DNA of 64,000 nucleotides from DASSKA01 sp963839365 (GCA_963839365.1 CAWIUT010000003.1:1-64000), one strand, 5' to 3'. Shown: positions 25,692-35,599, counted from the first letter of the stretch. Notes: a model not told the origin generated them from the sequence alone. Program-made: numbers and translations.

Positions 25692-27193
25692 GCGTCCTGA
25701 CCAGCGGCGAGGTGCGCGGCGGCGCCGCGGAGGTCCGGGATCTGCGCGGCCAGATCCGGGGCTGGCGCCGCGGCCGCGCGGAGCTGTCCTTGATGGAGGC
25801 GGCCTCCGACGCCTACATCGCGTTGTTCGCGACCGTGATGCTCGGCTCGATGGCGGTCAGCGTGATCCTCGACCTGCGCAACGCCAGTGGCGCGGTGTGC
25901 AGCAGCGCCGCCTGCACCGCCGCGCGGGACCTGATGCCCTGGCTGTTCGCCGGGGTGGAGGTGGCGGTCTGCCTCGGCGTGGCCCGGCTGTTCGGTCCGA
26001 TGCTGGTCTCCCCCGCGGTCGGCACCTGGCTGCTGTCCGCGCCGGTCGACCGCAGCGCGCTGCTGCGGCCCCGGTTCGCGGTCACCGGGTCGGGCGCGTT
26101 CCTCGCCGGTGGTGCGCTGGCGGCGGTGATCGGGACGCTGGCCGGGTTCTCCTCCGGCCTCGTCACGGCCTTCGCTGTCGCGGTGGCCGCGGCCTGCCTG
26201 TGCACGGTCACCCTCACCACCCTCGTCCAGGCCCGCGGCGGGCCGGCCGCCCGGGTCGCCACCTGGCTGGTGGCCGGGGCGGTCTGGGCCGCGGTGCTCG
26301 CGCTGGTCCTGCAGGTGCTGCCGGCCCAGTCCGTGCCGCCCACGTTCTCCCCCGTCTGGGTGGCCGCGGTCGCCGTCGCCGGCGCGCTCGCGGTCGGCTC
26401 CGCGGTCCGCGCGCTGCTGGACCTGCCCCGGATCCACCGGGACCGGCTCACCCCGGGCGGGTCGCTGGTGCCCAGCCTGTCCGGCGCGCTGGCCACCTTG
26501 GACCTCGCGCTGATCTACGACATCCTCATCTCCCGTCGCTGGTTGGCGCGCAGCACGGTGCGCTCGCGCCGCGGCGGGCCGGCCGGGGCCGCCGCGCTGG
26601 TCTGGCGGGACGTGATCCGGCTGGGGCGTTCACCGCAGACGGTGGTGGTGCCGGCCGCGGCGCTGGTGCTGCCCTACCTGGGCGCCACCCTGGGCCTCGG
26701 CGAGGGCGTGCTGCTGCTGATCGGGGTGACCGGCTTCCTGTCCGGGCTCGGGCTGTGCTCCTCGCTGCGGGTGCTCAGCCGCACGCCGGGGCTGGTGCGG
26801 TGCCTGCCGCTGGAGGCCTGGGAGGTGCGCTCGGCCAGCCTGGTCGTGCCGGCGGCGGTGCTGGTGGTCTGGGGACTGGCGACCGCGCCGGCGGTGCACG
26901 AGGCGGTCCCGACCACCTGGAGCGCCGCGCTGTGGGTGGGCATCGCGCTCGGCGCGGCGGCCCTGGCGTCGGTGGCCCGGTGGATGACCGCGAAGCCGCC
27001 GGACTACCAGAAGCCGCTGGTGTCCTCGCCCAGCGGGGCGGTGCCCACCTCGGTGTTCGGCGCGGTGCTGCGCGGCTTCGACGTGCTGCTGCTGCTGTGC
27101 GCACCGCTGCTGCTCGCCTCACCGGCGAACGGAGCGTTCATCTCCCTGGTGCTGGCCGCGATCGTGGTCACCGTGCTGGTCCACCGGACCTGA
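25688..27193 (+). CDS. Polytopic membrane protein, DUF6297-like ABC permease component
   Basis: A 501-aa protein with a basic cytoplasmic N-terminus (about 1-40) and about 12 hydrophobic segments. Two cysteines (VCSSAACTAARD, near 77) fall in the first extracytoplasmic loop. Proteins of this kind sit next to a small ABC ATPase in many actinobacteria and probably form the permease half. The GTG start overlaps the ATPase stop. Its last 75 bp overlap the 3' end of convergent miaA. Confidence 0.75.
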   Translation: MSVLTSGEVRGGAAEVRDLRGQIRGWRRGRAELSLMEAASDAYIALFATVMLGSMAVSVILDLRNASGAVCSSAACTAARDLMPWLFAGVEVAVCLGVARLFGPMLVSPAVGTWLLSAPVDRSALLRPRFAVTGSGAFLAGGALAAVIGTLAGFSSGLVTAFAVAVAAACLCTVTLTTLVQARGGPAARVATWLVAGAVWAAVLALVLQVLPAQSVPPTFSPVWVAAVAVAGALAVGSAVRALLDLPRIHRDRLTPGGSLVPSLSGALATLDLALIYDILISRRWLARSTVRSRRGGPAGAAALVWRDVIRLGRSPQTVVVPAAALVLPYLGATLGLGEGVLLLIGVTGFLSGLGLCSSLRVLSRTPGLVRCLPLEAWEVRSASLVVPAAVLVVWGLATAPAVHEAVPTTWSAALWVGIALGAAALASVARWMTAKPPDYQKPLVSSPSGAVPTSVFGAVLRGFDVLLLLCAPLLLASPANGAFISLVLAAIVVTVLVHRT

Positions 27194-28117
27194 CCGGTCG
27201 AGCAGCCGCAGCGCCTGGCCCGCCCGGTCCGGGGCGTCCCAGGCCACCCAGCCGATCCGCGGGTCCTTGCGGAACCAGCTGTCCTGGCGGCGGGCGAACC
27301 GGCGGGTCGCGGCGATCGTGTCCTGCTTGGCCTGCTCCTCGGTCACCTCGCCCTCGAGGAACGCGAGCACCTGCCGGTAGCCGAGCGCCCGGTTCGCCGT
27401 ACGCCCCTCCCGCAGACCGCGGTCGGTGAGCCGGCGCACCTCGTCGACGAAGCCGGCCTGCCACATCTGCTCCACCCGGGAGGCGATCCGCTCGTCGAGC
27501 AGCGGCCGGGGGATGTGGATGCCGATCTGGTGCGCGTTCGCGTAGTGGTAGACCAGCTCCGGCAGGCTCGCGGAGAACGGCCGGCCGGTGATCTCGACCA
27601 CCTCCAGCGCGCGGACCACCCGCCGCCCGTTGCTCGGCACGATCCGGGCGGCCGCCTCCGGGTCCACCTCGGCGAGCCGGGCGTGCAGCGTCTCGGCGCC
27701 GACCCCGGCCAGCTCCTGCTCCAGCCGGTGCCGTACGGCGGGGTCGGTGCCCGGGAACTCGAAGCGGTCCAGGACCGCCCGCACGTAGAGCGCGGAGCCG
27801 CCCACCAGCACCGGCGGCACGCCGCGCGCCCGGCAGTCGTCGATCACCGCCCGGGCGGTGGCCTGGAACTCCGCCACGGTCGCGGGCTCGTGCACCTCGA
27901 GCACGTCGAGCAGGTGGTGCGGCACGCCCCGCCACTGCGCGGGGCCGAGCTTGGCGGTGCCGATGTCCATCCCCCGGTAGAGCTGCATCGAGTCGGTGTT
28001 CACGATCTCCCCGCCCAGCCCACGGGCCAGGTCGATGGCCAGCTCGGACTTGCCCGCGGCGGTCGGTCCCACCACCGCCACCAGGGGTGGCTCGCCGGGC
28101 CGGGGCAGCGGGTTCAT
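27119..28117 (-). CDS. miaA: tRNA dimethylallyltransferase MiaA
   Basis: Transfers a dimethylallyl group to N6 of A37 in tRNAs reading UNN codons, the step before MiaB. The 332-aa protein has the P-loop VVGPTAAGKSE (15-25), substrate motifs NTDSMQLYRGMDIGTAK and GGSALYVRA, and the RFARRQDSWFRKDPRI tRNA-binding segment. The ATG at 28117 fits the family start; the upstream 32 codons of open frame are not conserved. Its C-terminal 25 codons run antisense into the convergent membrane-protein gene. miaB lies 750 bp away on the same strand with one gene in between. Confidence 0.95.
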   Translation of the reverse strand: MNPLPRPGEPPLVAVVGPTAAGKSELAIDLARGLGGEIVNTDSMQLYRGMDIGTAKLGPAQWRGVPHHLLDVLEVHEPATVAEFQATARAVIDDCRARGVPPVLVGGSALYVRAVLDRFEFPGTDPAVRHRLEQELAGVGAETLHARLAEVDPEAAARIVPSNGRRVVRALEVVEITGRPFSASLPELVYHYANAHQIGIHIPRPLLDERIASRVEQMWQAGFVDEVRRLTDRGLREGRTANRALGYRQVLAFLEGEVTEEQAKQDTIAATRRFARRQDSWFRKDPRIGWVAWDAPDRAGQALRLLDRSGPVDQHGDHDRGQHQGDERSVRR

Positions 28118-28245
28118 GCCCCCGAGTGTGGCAAAGCCGCCGGCCGGGGCCGCGCCCGGATCGTTTCGGTGACCGGAGGGCGGGTACCGGCTCGGGTGCA
28201 ACGCCGGCGCCATGGCCGGCCCGTCGACCGCTGAGGAGGCGCCCC

Positions 28246-28725
28246 GTGGCTTCCGAGGAACACCCCGAGCGCGAGCACGACTACCAGCCCGAGCGCGATG
28301 CCGCCGCGCCCGCCAACGTCCCCGACCCGCTCGAGGAGTCCAACCCGAACGCGGGTGGGCCGCAGCGGCTGCAGGGCGACATGGGCGTCAGCAGCGAGCG
28401 GCCCGGGCCGCTCGGCGGCGAGCGCAGCACCGACCGCGGGGTCGAGGGTACCGGCACGACGTTCTCCACCGCGGCCAGCACCGACGGCAAGATGGCGACC
28501 TTCCCCGGCGGCGCGGACCCTGCCGACGACCGGTCCGACGACCGGGACGACGACCGGGCCGACCACCGGGCCGACCACCGGGCCGACCACCGGGACGACG
28601 ACCGGCCGGGCACCGGGAGCCGCGGACCGGGCGTGGACCGTACGGCGGGGGAGGACAACACCGCCGAGGTGCCGCCGCACGCGAACCACCCGCGGAAGAA
28701 CGCCGGGCACTCGCACGGGACGTAG
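28246..28725 (+). CDS. Acidic low-complexity protein with DHRA-type repeats, function unknown
   Basis: A 159-aa hydrophilic, highly charged, probably disordered protein. No TM, signal peptide or cysteine is visible. Residues about 94-120 are seven near-exact four-residue units (DDRS, DDRD, DDRA, DHRA x2, DHRD, DDRP) encoded by a 12-bp tandem repeat. The GTG at 28246 has GAGGAGG upstream and is preferred to the longer frame. GC-rich codon bias matches coding DNA. No function is proposed. Confidence 0.6.
   Translation: MASEEHPEREHDYQPERDAAAPANVPDPLEESNPNAGGPQRLQGDMGVSSERPGPLGGERSTDRGVEGTGTTFSTAASTDGKMATFPGGADPADDRSDDRDDDRADHRADHRADHRDDDRPGTGSRGPGVDRTAGEDNTAEVPPHANHPRKNAGHSHGT
28525..28605 (+). 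repeat. 12-bp in-frame tandem repeat, about 6.75 copies
   Basis: Units of the form gaccaccgggcc or gacgaccgggac follow each other without interruption from 28525. They encode the DHRA/DDRD repeats of the acidic protein. Confidence 0.9.
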
Positions 28726-28752
28726 CCGCGGGTCCGTCCGGGGCGCCGCGCA

Positions 28753-28805
28753 CCGACCTCGGGCAGTGGCTCTTCAGGGGTTCTGACCCACATGCCCGAG
28801 GTCGG
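28753..28805. terminator. Long inverted repeat between convergent genes
   Basis: A perfect 13-bp stem (ccgacctcgggca and complement), extended by gtgg/ccac past a one-base bulge, encloses an 18-nt loop. It lies between the acidic-protein gene and miaB, which converge, so a bidirectional terminator is the simplest reading. Confidence 0.5.
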
Positions 28806-28864
28806 CGATCTCAGGCTAGACCGTCCCGCGTTGTCATGGAGTCCGTACTCGAGCGGAGACCGGG

Positions 28865-30367
28865 TCAGTTCGTTCCGCAAGCGGGGGCGGCCGGAGCGCT
28901 CGCGGGCACCCCCACCGTGGGCAGGCCGAGCAGCACGCCGGTGTCGCGGACTCCGTGGGTGCGGGCCTCCCAGGCGTCGCCGGCCCGGGTGCGACGTACC
29001 GCCTTCACGGGGCCGTCGGCAACCAGGTGGTGCGGCGCGCCGTAGGTCACGGCCACCTCCACCATGTCTCCCGGGCGGACGGCCAGCCGCTCGCCATCGG
29101 TGTCGACCGGGGTGAAGTGCACCAGCCGGTTGTCGCGGGCCCGGCCGGACAGCCGGTGGGTCTGCTGGTCCTTGCGGCCCTCCCCCTCGGCGACCAGCAG
29201 CTCGACCGTGGTGCCCTCCAGCCGGCGGTTCTCCGCCCAGGCGGTGTCGTCGGCCAGCGCGACCAGCCGCTCGTAGCGGTCCTGGACCACCTCGCGGGGC
29301 ACCTGGTCGTCGAGGACCGCCGCCGGGGTGCCGGGACGCTTGGAGTACTGGAAGGTGTAGGCCTGGGAGAACCGGGCCTGCTCGACCACCCTCAGGGTCT
29401 CGGCGAAGTCCTCCTCGGTCTCGCCGGGGAAGCCGACGATGATGTCGGTGCTGATCGCCGCGTCCGGGATCGCCGCGCGCACCCGGTCCAAGATGCCCAG
29501 GAACTTGTCCTGCCGGTAGGAGCGGCGCATCGCCTTGAGCACCCGGTCCGAGCCGGACTGCAGCGGCATGTGCAGCTGCGGCATCACGTTCGGGGTCTCC
29601 GCCATGGCCGCGATCACGTCGTCGGTGAAGTCGCGCGGGTGCGGGCTGGTGAACCGGACCCGCTCGAGCCCCTCGATCTCGCCGCAGGCGCGCAGCAGCT
29701 TGCCGAACGCGTGCCGGTCGCCGAACCCGACCCCGTAGGAGTTCACGTTCTGCCCGAGCAGGGTCACCTCGGCCACGCCCTGGTCCACCAGGGCACGGAT
29801 CTCGGCGAGGATGTCGCCGGGCCGGCGGTCCTGCTCCTTGCCGCGCAGCGAGGGCACGATGCAGAACGTGCAGGTGTTGTTGCAGCCCACGCTGATCGAC
29901 ACCCAGGCGGCGTACGGCGACTCCCGCTTGGTCGGCAGCGTGGAGGGGAACACCTCCAGCGACTCGAGGATCTCCACCTGAGCCTCGTCCTGCACGCGGG
30001 CGCGCTCGAGCAGGGTGGGCAGCGACCCGATGTTGTGGGTGCCGAACACCACGTCCACCCAGGGCGCCTTGCTGGTGATCCGGTCCCGGTCCTTCTGCGC
30101 CAGGCAGCCGCCGACCGCTATCTGCATGCCCGGCGTCCTGGCCTTGACCGGCGCCAGATGGCCCAGGTTGCCGTACAGCTTGTTGTCGGCGTTCTCCCGG
30201 ACCGCGCAGGTGTTGAACACCACCACGTCCGCCTGCTCCTCGGTCGCGGCGGGCACGTAGCCGGCGTCCTCGAGCAGCCCGGCCAGCCGCTCGGAGTCGT
30301 GCACGTTCATCTGGCAGCCGTAGGTGCGCACCTCATACGTGCGCGGCGGGTTCTGGTCAACGCTCAT
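28865..30367 (-). CDS. miaB: tRNA-2-methylthio-N6-dimethylallyladenosine synthase MiaB
   Basis: A 500-aa radical-SAM methylthiotransferase acting on i6A37, the product of MiaA. The N-terminal UPF0004 domain has the three auxiliary-cluster cysteines C18 (YGCQMN), C54 (NTCAVRE) and C88 (GGCLAQ). The radical-SAM cluster is C162-C166-C169 (GCNNTCTFC). A C-terminal TRAM domain spans about 385-455. The last 40 residues are a low-complexity extension. The start ATG opens MSVDQNPPRTYEVRTYGCQ. Confidence 0.95.
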   Translation of the reverse strand: MSVDQNPPRTYEVRTYGCQMNVHDSERLAGLLEDAGYVPAATEEQADVVVFNTCAVRENADNKLYGNLGHLAPVKARTPGMQIAVGGCLAQKDRDRITSKAPWVDVVFGTHNIGSLPTLLERARVQDEAQVEILESLEVFPSTLPTKRESPYAAWVSISVGCNNTCTFCIVPSLRGKEQDRRPGDILAEIRALVDQGVAEVTLLGQNVNSYGVGFGDRHAFGKLLRACGEIEGLERVRFTSPHPRDFTDDVIAAMAETPNVMPQLHMPLQSGSDRVLKAMRRSYRQDKFLGILDRVRAAIPDAAISTDIIVGFPGETEEDFAETLRVVEQARFSQAYTFQYSKRPGTPAAVLDDQVPREVVQDRYERLVALADDTAWAENRRLEGTTVELLVAEGEGRKDQQTHRLSGRARDNRLVHFTPVDTDGERLAVRPGDMVEVAVTYGAPHHLVADGPVKAVRRTRAGDAWEARTHGVRDTGVLLGLPTVGVPASAPAAPACGTN

Positions 30368-30404
30368 GACCGGTCCAGGGTACGCGGCTCGGCGCGGCCG
30401 CCGG

Positions 30405-31250
30405 TCAGGAGTCGGTCTGGCCCGGAGGGCTCTTCTTGGTGGCCTTGTCGGCCGTCGAGCCTCCGGTGCTGTTCTTGCGCGTCGTCCTGCTGTTGCTCGA
30501 CTTCTTGCCGGTCGTCCTGCTGCTGGTGGACTTGCTGCTGGTGGACTTGCTGCTGGCCGACTTGCTGCTGGCCGACTTGCTGCTGGCCGACTTGCTGCTG
30601 GCCGACTTGCTGCTGGCCGCTTTCTTGCTCGGTGCCTTCTTGGTGGGCGACTTCTTCGCGGCCGGCGTGTCCGCGGACTTCTTCGCCGGGGTGCTGGTCG
30701 ACGCCTCCGCCTGCCTCTTCCGCGGCGGCAGTTTGTCGCCCGGGCCGGCGTCGGCGGGCGGCGCGGCCGGCTGCTTCTTGGCGGCCTTCGCGACGTCGGC
30801 GGGGGTGGCGACCGGTGCCGAGGCGGCCGGCTTCTCCGGCGCGGGCGCCGGCTCCGCGGCCTTCTTCGGCTCGGGCTCCGCGGCCTTCTTGGCCCCGGCC
30901 GGGCGCTGCTCGGCGGCCCGGAACTGCTCGGGGGGCACGGGACCGGCCGCCTCGTTCACGTCGGGAACCGGGCGCAGCCCGGGGCTCCTGCCGGGTTTCT
31001 GGCCGGCTGTCTGGCTGGGTGTCTGGCCGGCTGTCTTGCCGGACCTGCGGGAGGCGACATGTCCGGCGACGGTCCCGACGGTCTCCGTGGCCTTGCTCAG
31101 CGCCACCTGGCCGAGCGCGCCCGCGAGGTGGCGCCCCACCGACGCGGCCCCCTTGGCCTGGGTGAACACCTTCTCGGCGGTGCCTTTCGGGTCCTTGAAC
31201 GAGCCGACCGCCGTCTCGGCGATCCTGTCCAGCGGGTTCTTGCGGGCCAC
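30405..31250 (-). CDS. Lys/Ala/Ser-rich protein with histone-H1-like repetitive tail, function unknown
   Basis: A 281-aa protein. The N-terminal 75 residues (ARKNPLDRIAETAVGSFKDP...) look like an amphipathic helical domain. The rest is Ala-Pro-Lys-rich and ends in a tail of SSKSA/SSKST pentapeptides followed by basic residues, like H1-type tails on actinobacterial DNA-binding proteins. Nucleic-acid binding is inference from composition alone. The GTG at 31250 with GGAAGGA upstream is preferred to the longer frame. It is 37 bp from miaB and divergent from the ABC ATPase gene. Confidence 0.65.
   Translation of the reverse strand: MARKNPLDRIAETAVGSFKDPKGTAEKVFTQAKGAASVGRHLAGALGQVALSKATETVGTVAGHVASRRSGKTAGQTPSQTAGQKPGRSPGLRPVPDVNEAAGPVPPEQFRAAEQRPAGAKKAAEPEPKKAAEPAPAPEKPAASAPVATPADVAKAAKKQPAAPPADAGPGDKLPPRKRQAEASTSTPAKKSADTPAAKKSPTKKAPSKKAASSKSASSKSASSKSASSKSASSKSTSSKSTSSRTTGKKSSNSRTTRKNSTGGSTADKATKKSPPGQTDS
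30516..30620 (-). repeat. 15-bp in-frame tandem repeat, 7 copies
   Basis: Units cttgctgctggccga or cttgctgctggtgga (plus strand) run from 30516 to 30620 and encode the SSKSA/SSKST pentapeptides. Confidence 0.92.
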
Positions 31251-31345
31251 GATGTTCCTTCCGTCGAGGACACTGTTCCTCCGCCCCCGTCCGCACCGTC
31301 GCGGCGGGCGAGCCGCCCCACGGGCGGGACGCCGGGCCGAGTCGC

Positions 31346-31351
31346 TACGTT
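31346..31351 (+). promoter_or_regulatory. -10 hexamer for a leaderless ABC ATPase transcript
   Basis: TACGTT lies 6 nt before the ATG at 31358. Confidence 0.5.
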
Positions 31352-31357
31352 GCTTCC

Positions 31358-32125
<768 letters not shown>

Positions 32126-32165
32126 CCCAGCCGCCCGGGGCCGGCGCGGGTGGTGCAGCGGGGGT

Positions 32166-33686
32166 TCAGCGGGCGGTCTCGGTGGCCCGGGACTCGCGGA
32201 TCACGGTGACCCTGATCTGCCCCGGGTAGGTGAGCTCCTCCTCGAACTGCTTGGCCAGGTCCCGTGCCAGCACCTGCGCGCCGAGGTCGTCGACCTGCTC
32301 CGGGAGGACCATCACGCGCACCTCGTGCCCGGCCTGCATCGCGAACACCTTGTCCACCCCCGGCTTGGCCAGCGCGATCGCCTCCAGCCGGTGCAGCCGT
32401 TCGACGTACGCCTCCAGGGACTCGCGGCGCGCCCCCGGCCGCCCGCCGCTCATCGCGTCCGCGGCCTGGGTGAGGATCGCCTCGACGGTGCGCGGCTCGA
32501 CCTCGTTGTGGTGCGCCTCGATGGCGTGCACCACCTCCTCGGCCTCGCCGTACTTGCGGGCCAGCTCGGCTCCCACGATCGCGTGCGACCCCTCGGCCTC
32601 GTGGGTGAGCGCCTTGCCGATGTCGTGCAGGAACGCGCCGCGCACGCACTGGGTCGGCTCGACGCCCAGCTCGTGGGCCAGCAGCCGGGCGGCGTGCCCG
32701 GACTCGACGAGGTGCTTGAGCACGTTCTGGCCGTAGGACGTTCGGAACTTCAGCCGGCCGAGGGTGGCGACCAGCTCGGGGTGCAGATCGGTGATGCCCA
32801 TCTCGAACGCGGCGTCCTCCCCGGACCGCAGGCACAGCTGCTCGACCTGCTCCCCGCAGCGCTCGTGCACCTCCTCGATCCGGCTGGGGTGGATCCGGCC
32901 GTCGGCGAGCAGCTCCTCCAGGGTCAGCCGGGCCACCTCCCGGCGCACCGGGTCGAAGCAGCTCAGCAGCACCGCCCCGGGGGTGTCGTCGATGACCAGG
33001 TTGACCCCGGTGGTCTGCTCGAACGCCCGGATGTTGCGGCCCTCGCGGCCGATGATCCGGCCCTTCATGTCGTCGCCGGACAGGTGCACCACCGAGACCA
33101 CGGACTCGCTGGTCTGCTCGGTGGCCAGCCGCTGGATCGCGGTGGCCAGGATCCGCCTGGCACGGACCTCGGCCTCGTCCTGGGCGGTGCGCTCGATGTC
33201 CCGGGCAAGCACCGCGGCGCTGCGCTTGGCGTCGCTCTCGATCGACTCGACGAGCTGACGGCGGGCGTCCTCGGCGGTGAGCCCGGCGACCCGTTCGAGA
33301 GTCCTGCGGCGCTCGGCCTCGATGTCGAGCAGCTCCGCGCGCCGCTGCTCGAGCTCGGCCTCCTGCCCGGACACCCGGTGGGAGCGCTCGTCCAGGGACC
33401 GGCTGGTGGCCTCCAGTCGCTCCTCGCGCTCGGTGAGCCGGTGCTCGCGGCGTTCGATGTCGTGCCGCTGCTCCTGCAGGTCGCGGTGCAGCTCCTGCTC
33501 CCGGCGGGCGTACCGCTGCCGGCCGAGCAGCAGCAGCACCGCGCCGGCCAGCCCGACCACCACGACGGCGACCAGGACCGCGATGACCAGGTCGAGCCCC
33601 GTGGCGGTCGTCATCGGGTCGGCCGGTGCCGCGTGGACCGCGGACAGGCCCGTGAACAGGGCCGGGGAAAGGGTCGGAAGGTCCAT
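32166..33686 (-). CDS. rny: Ribonuclease Y
   Basis: A 506-aa membrane-anchored endoribonuclease that starts mRNA decay. One TM helix (about 31-54) is followed by a long coiled coil (about 58-185), a KH domain with GRIIGREGRNI (about 210-220) and an HD domain with the metal-binding HDIGKA. The order and length are those of RNase Y. The N-terminal 30 residues before the TM are longer than in Firmicutes. It lies beside recX-recA on the same strand, 243 bp downstream of recX. Confidence 0.94.
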   Translation of the reverse strand: MDLPTLSPALFTGLSAVHAAPADPMTTATGLDLVIAVLVAVVVVGLAGAVLLLLGRQRYARREQELHRDLQEQRHDIERREHRLTEREERLEATSRSLDERSHRVSGQEAELEQRRAELLDIEAERRRTLERVAGLTAEDARRQLVESIESDAKRSAAVLARDIERTAQDEAEVRARRILATAIQRLATEQTSESVVSVVHLSGDDMKGRIIGREGRNIRAFEQTTGVNLVIDDTPGAVLLSCFDPVRREVARLTLEELLADGRIHPSRIEEVHERCGEQVEQLCLRSGEDAAFEMGITDLHPELVATLGRLKFRTSYGQNVLKHLVESGHAARLLAHELGVEPTQCVRGAFLHDIGKALTHEAEGSHAIVGAELARKYGEAEEVVHAIEAHHNEVEPRTVEAILTQAADAMSGGRPGARRESLEAYVERLHRLEAIALAKPGVDKVFAMQAGHEVRVMVLPEQVDDLGAQVLARDLAKQFEEELTYPGQIRVTVIRESRATETAR

Positions 33687-33929
33687 TCCTGCAGCTCCTG
33701 TCCCTCCGGGCGCCAGGACTGCTCACGCGGCCCGTGCGGACCACGAACACCCGGGGCGACGCACGCCGCTCCGCGACTTCGAGCCAGGTCTTGCGCGTTC
33801 CGGCGTACGCCGGTTCATGGTCGGTCTCAGTGCCCGGTGACCCGGGCGATCAGGTGATTTGAGGCTAGGCCGCGGCGTGTCGCGGGTCAAGAAATCGCGC
33901 GCCCGCAGCGCGGTGGCGCTCTCCCGGCG

Positions 33930-34538
33930 TCAGGGAAGGTCGAGATCGTCGGGTTCGCAGCCCTCCAGCCCGGCCACGTCGAGCTCCTCGCGGACCACCC
34001 GGAACGCGACACCGGCCGCGTGGCCCTTGCGGGCCAGCATCCCGGTCAGCCGCCGGGTGGCGGTGGCGCGGTCCAGCCGGCGCACCGAGCGCAGCTTGCG
34101 GCGCACCAGCATCCGGGCTGCCTCGGTCTCGTCCTCGGGGTCCACCTCGTCGAGGGCGTCGCGGGCCACCTGGTCGTCGATGCCCTTGCGGCGCAGCTCG
34201 TGAGCCAGCGCGCGGCGGGCCAGCCCATTGCCGGCCTGCCGGGACTGCACCCAGGACCGGGCGAAGGCGGTGTCGTCGACCAGGCCGACCTCCTCGAACC
34301 GGTCCAGCAGCCGCTGCGCGACCTGCTCGGGCACCTGGCGCTTGGCCAGCTTGCCCTCCAGCTCGGCGCGACTGCGCGCGGCGCCGGTGAGCTGGTCGAG
34401 CAGGATCTTGCGGGCCACCTCCTCGGCGTCGGCGTCCGGGCCGAGCGCGGCGGTGTCCTCCGGCGGAGAAGAGAAACCGTCCGTCTGGTCCCCTGGGAGG
34501 GAGGGACCAGACGGACGGCGATCCGTGGGTTCACTCAC
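33930..34538 (-). CDS. recX: RecA regulator RecX
   Basis: A 202-aa modulator that inhibits RecA filament growth. The three-helix repeats are visible: ARSRAELEGKLAKRQVP, DTAFARSWVQSRQAGNGLARRALAHELRRKGI and the RRKLRSVRRLDRATATRRLTGMLARKG region. The N-terminal 40 residues are a non-conserved extension. The GTG start is 5 nt after the recA stop, so the two genes are co-transcribed and translation is probably coupled. Confidence 0.92.
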   Translation of the reverse strand: MSEPTDRRPSGPSLPGDQTDGFSSPPEDTAALGPDADAEEVARKILLDQLTGAARSRAELEGKLAKRQVPEQVAQRLLDRFEEVGLVDDTAFARSWVQSRQAGNGLARRALAHELRRKGIDDQVARDALDEVDPEDETEAARMLVRRKLRSVRRLDRATATRRLTGMLARKGHAAGVAFRVVREELDVAGLEGCEPDDLDLP

Positions 34539-34543
34539 GTGAG

Positions 34544-35599
34544 TCAGAAGTCGACGTTGGTCGGCTCCGCGGGCTGATCCTCGTCGACCTGGGCTCCGAT
34601 CCCCAGCTTCTCGAGGATGCGCTTCTCCAGCTCGTTGGCCAGGTCCGGGTTGTCGCGCAGGAAGTTCCGCGCGTTCTCCTTGCCCTGCCCCAGCTGGTCG
34701 CCCTCGTAGGTGTACCAGGCCCCGGCCTTGCGCACCAGACCTGCTTCCACCCCGACGTCGATCAATCCCCCCTCACGACTGATTCCCTGTCCATACATTA
34801 TATCGAACTCGGCCTGCTTGAACGGAGGCGCGACCTTGTTCTTCACGACCTTGACCCGGGTCCGGTTGCCCACCATGTCCTGGCCGTCCTTCAGGGTCTC
34901 AATTCTCCGCACGTCGAGACGTACTGACGAGTAAAACTTCAGCGCCCGTCCCCCGGTCGTCGTCTCAGGTGAGCCGAACATGACCCCGATCTTCTCGCGC
35001 AGCTGGTTGATGAAGATCGCGGTGGTGCCGGCGCCGCTCAGCGCGCCGGTCATCTTGCGCAGCGCCTGGCTCATCAGCCGGGCCTGCAGGCCGACGTGGC
35101 TGTCGCCCATCTCGCCCTCGATCTCGGCCCGTGGCACCAGCGCGGCCACCGAGTCGATCACGACCAGGTCCAGCGCCCCGGACCGGACCAGCATGTCCGC
35201 GATCTCCAGGGCCTGCTCGCCGGAGTCGGGCTGGGAGACCAGCAGCGCGTCGGTGTCGACACCGAGGGCCCGGGCGTACTCGGGGTCGAGGGCGTGCTCG
35301 GCATCGATGAACGCGACGATGCCGCCGTCGCGCTGGGCGTTGGCGACCGCGTGCAGCGCGACGGTGGTCTTGCCGGAGGACTCCGGCCCGTAGATCTCCA
35401 CGACGCGGCCGCGCGGCAGCCCGCCGAGGCCGAGCGCGATGTCGAGCGCGATGGCCCCGGTCGGGATCACCGCCAGCGGCGCCCGCGTCTCGTCGCCGAG
35501 CCGCATCACCGAGCCCTTGCCGAACTGGCGCTCGATGTTCGCCAGGGCGGCGTCGAGCGCCTTCTCGCGGTCTCCGCCGACGGTTGAAGTGTTGGGCAT
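34544..35599 (-). CDS. recA: Recombinase RecA
   Basis: A 351-aa DNA strand-exchange protein and LexA coprotease. Walker A is GPESSGKTT (71-79); the Walker B region (LVVIDSVAALVP), loop L2 area (INQLREKIGVMFGSPETTTGG) and the C-terminal acidic tail are present. No intein is seen. The ATG at 35599 gives the standard N-terminus (REKALDAALANIE near residue 11); the ATG at 35608 is equally possible. Two damage-responsive promoters lie upstream, one LexA-controlled and one PafBC-type. recX follows in the operon. Confidence 0.97.
   Translation of the reverse strand: MPNTSTVGGDREKALDAALANIERQFGKGSVMRLGDETRAPLAVIPTGAIALDIALGLGGLPRGRVVEIYGPESSGKTTVALHAVANAQRDGGIVAFIDAEHALDPEYARALGVDTDALLVSQPDSGEQALEIADMLVRSGALDLVVIDSVAALVPRAEIEGEMGDSHVGLQARLMSQALRKMTGALSGAGTTAIFINQLREKIGVMFGSPETTTGGRALKFYSSVRLDVRRIETLKDGQDMVGNRTRVKVVKNKVAPPFKQAEFDIMYGQGISREGGLIDVGVEAGLVRKAGAWYTYEGDQLGQGKENARNFLRDNPDLANELEKRILEKLGIGAQVDEDQPAEPTNVDF

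Noticed and set aside
28525..28605. Short regular repeats as a possible CRISPR array
   Set aside because: Units are 12 bp, contiguous, without spacers, in frame and within a coding sequence. The 15-bp units at 30516-30620 were rejected for the same reasons.
34533..34544. 12-bp palindrome at the recA/recX junction as an operator or terminator
   Set aside because: It is short, lies within the 5-nt gap and the recX start codons, and has no loop; chance is more likely.
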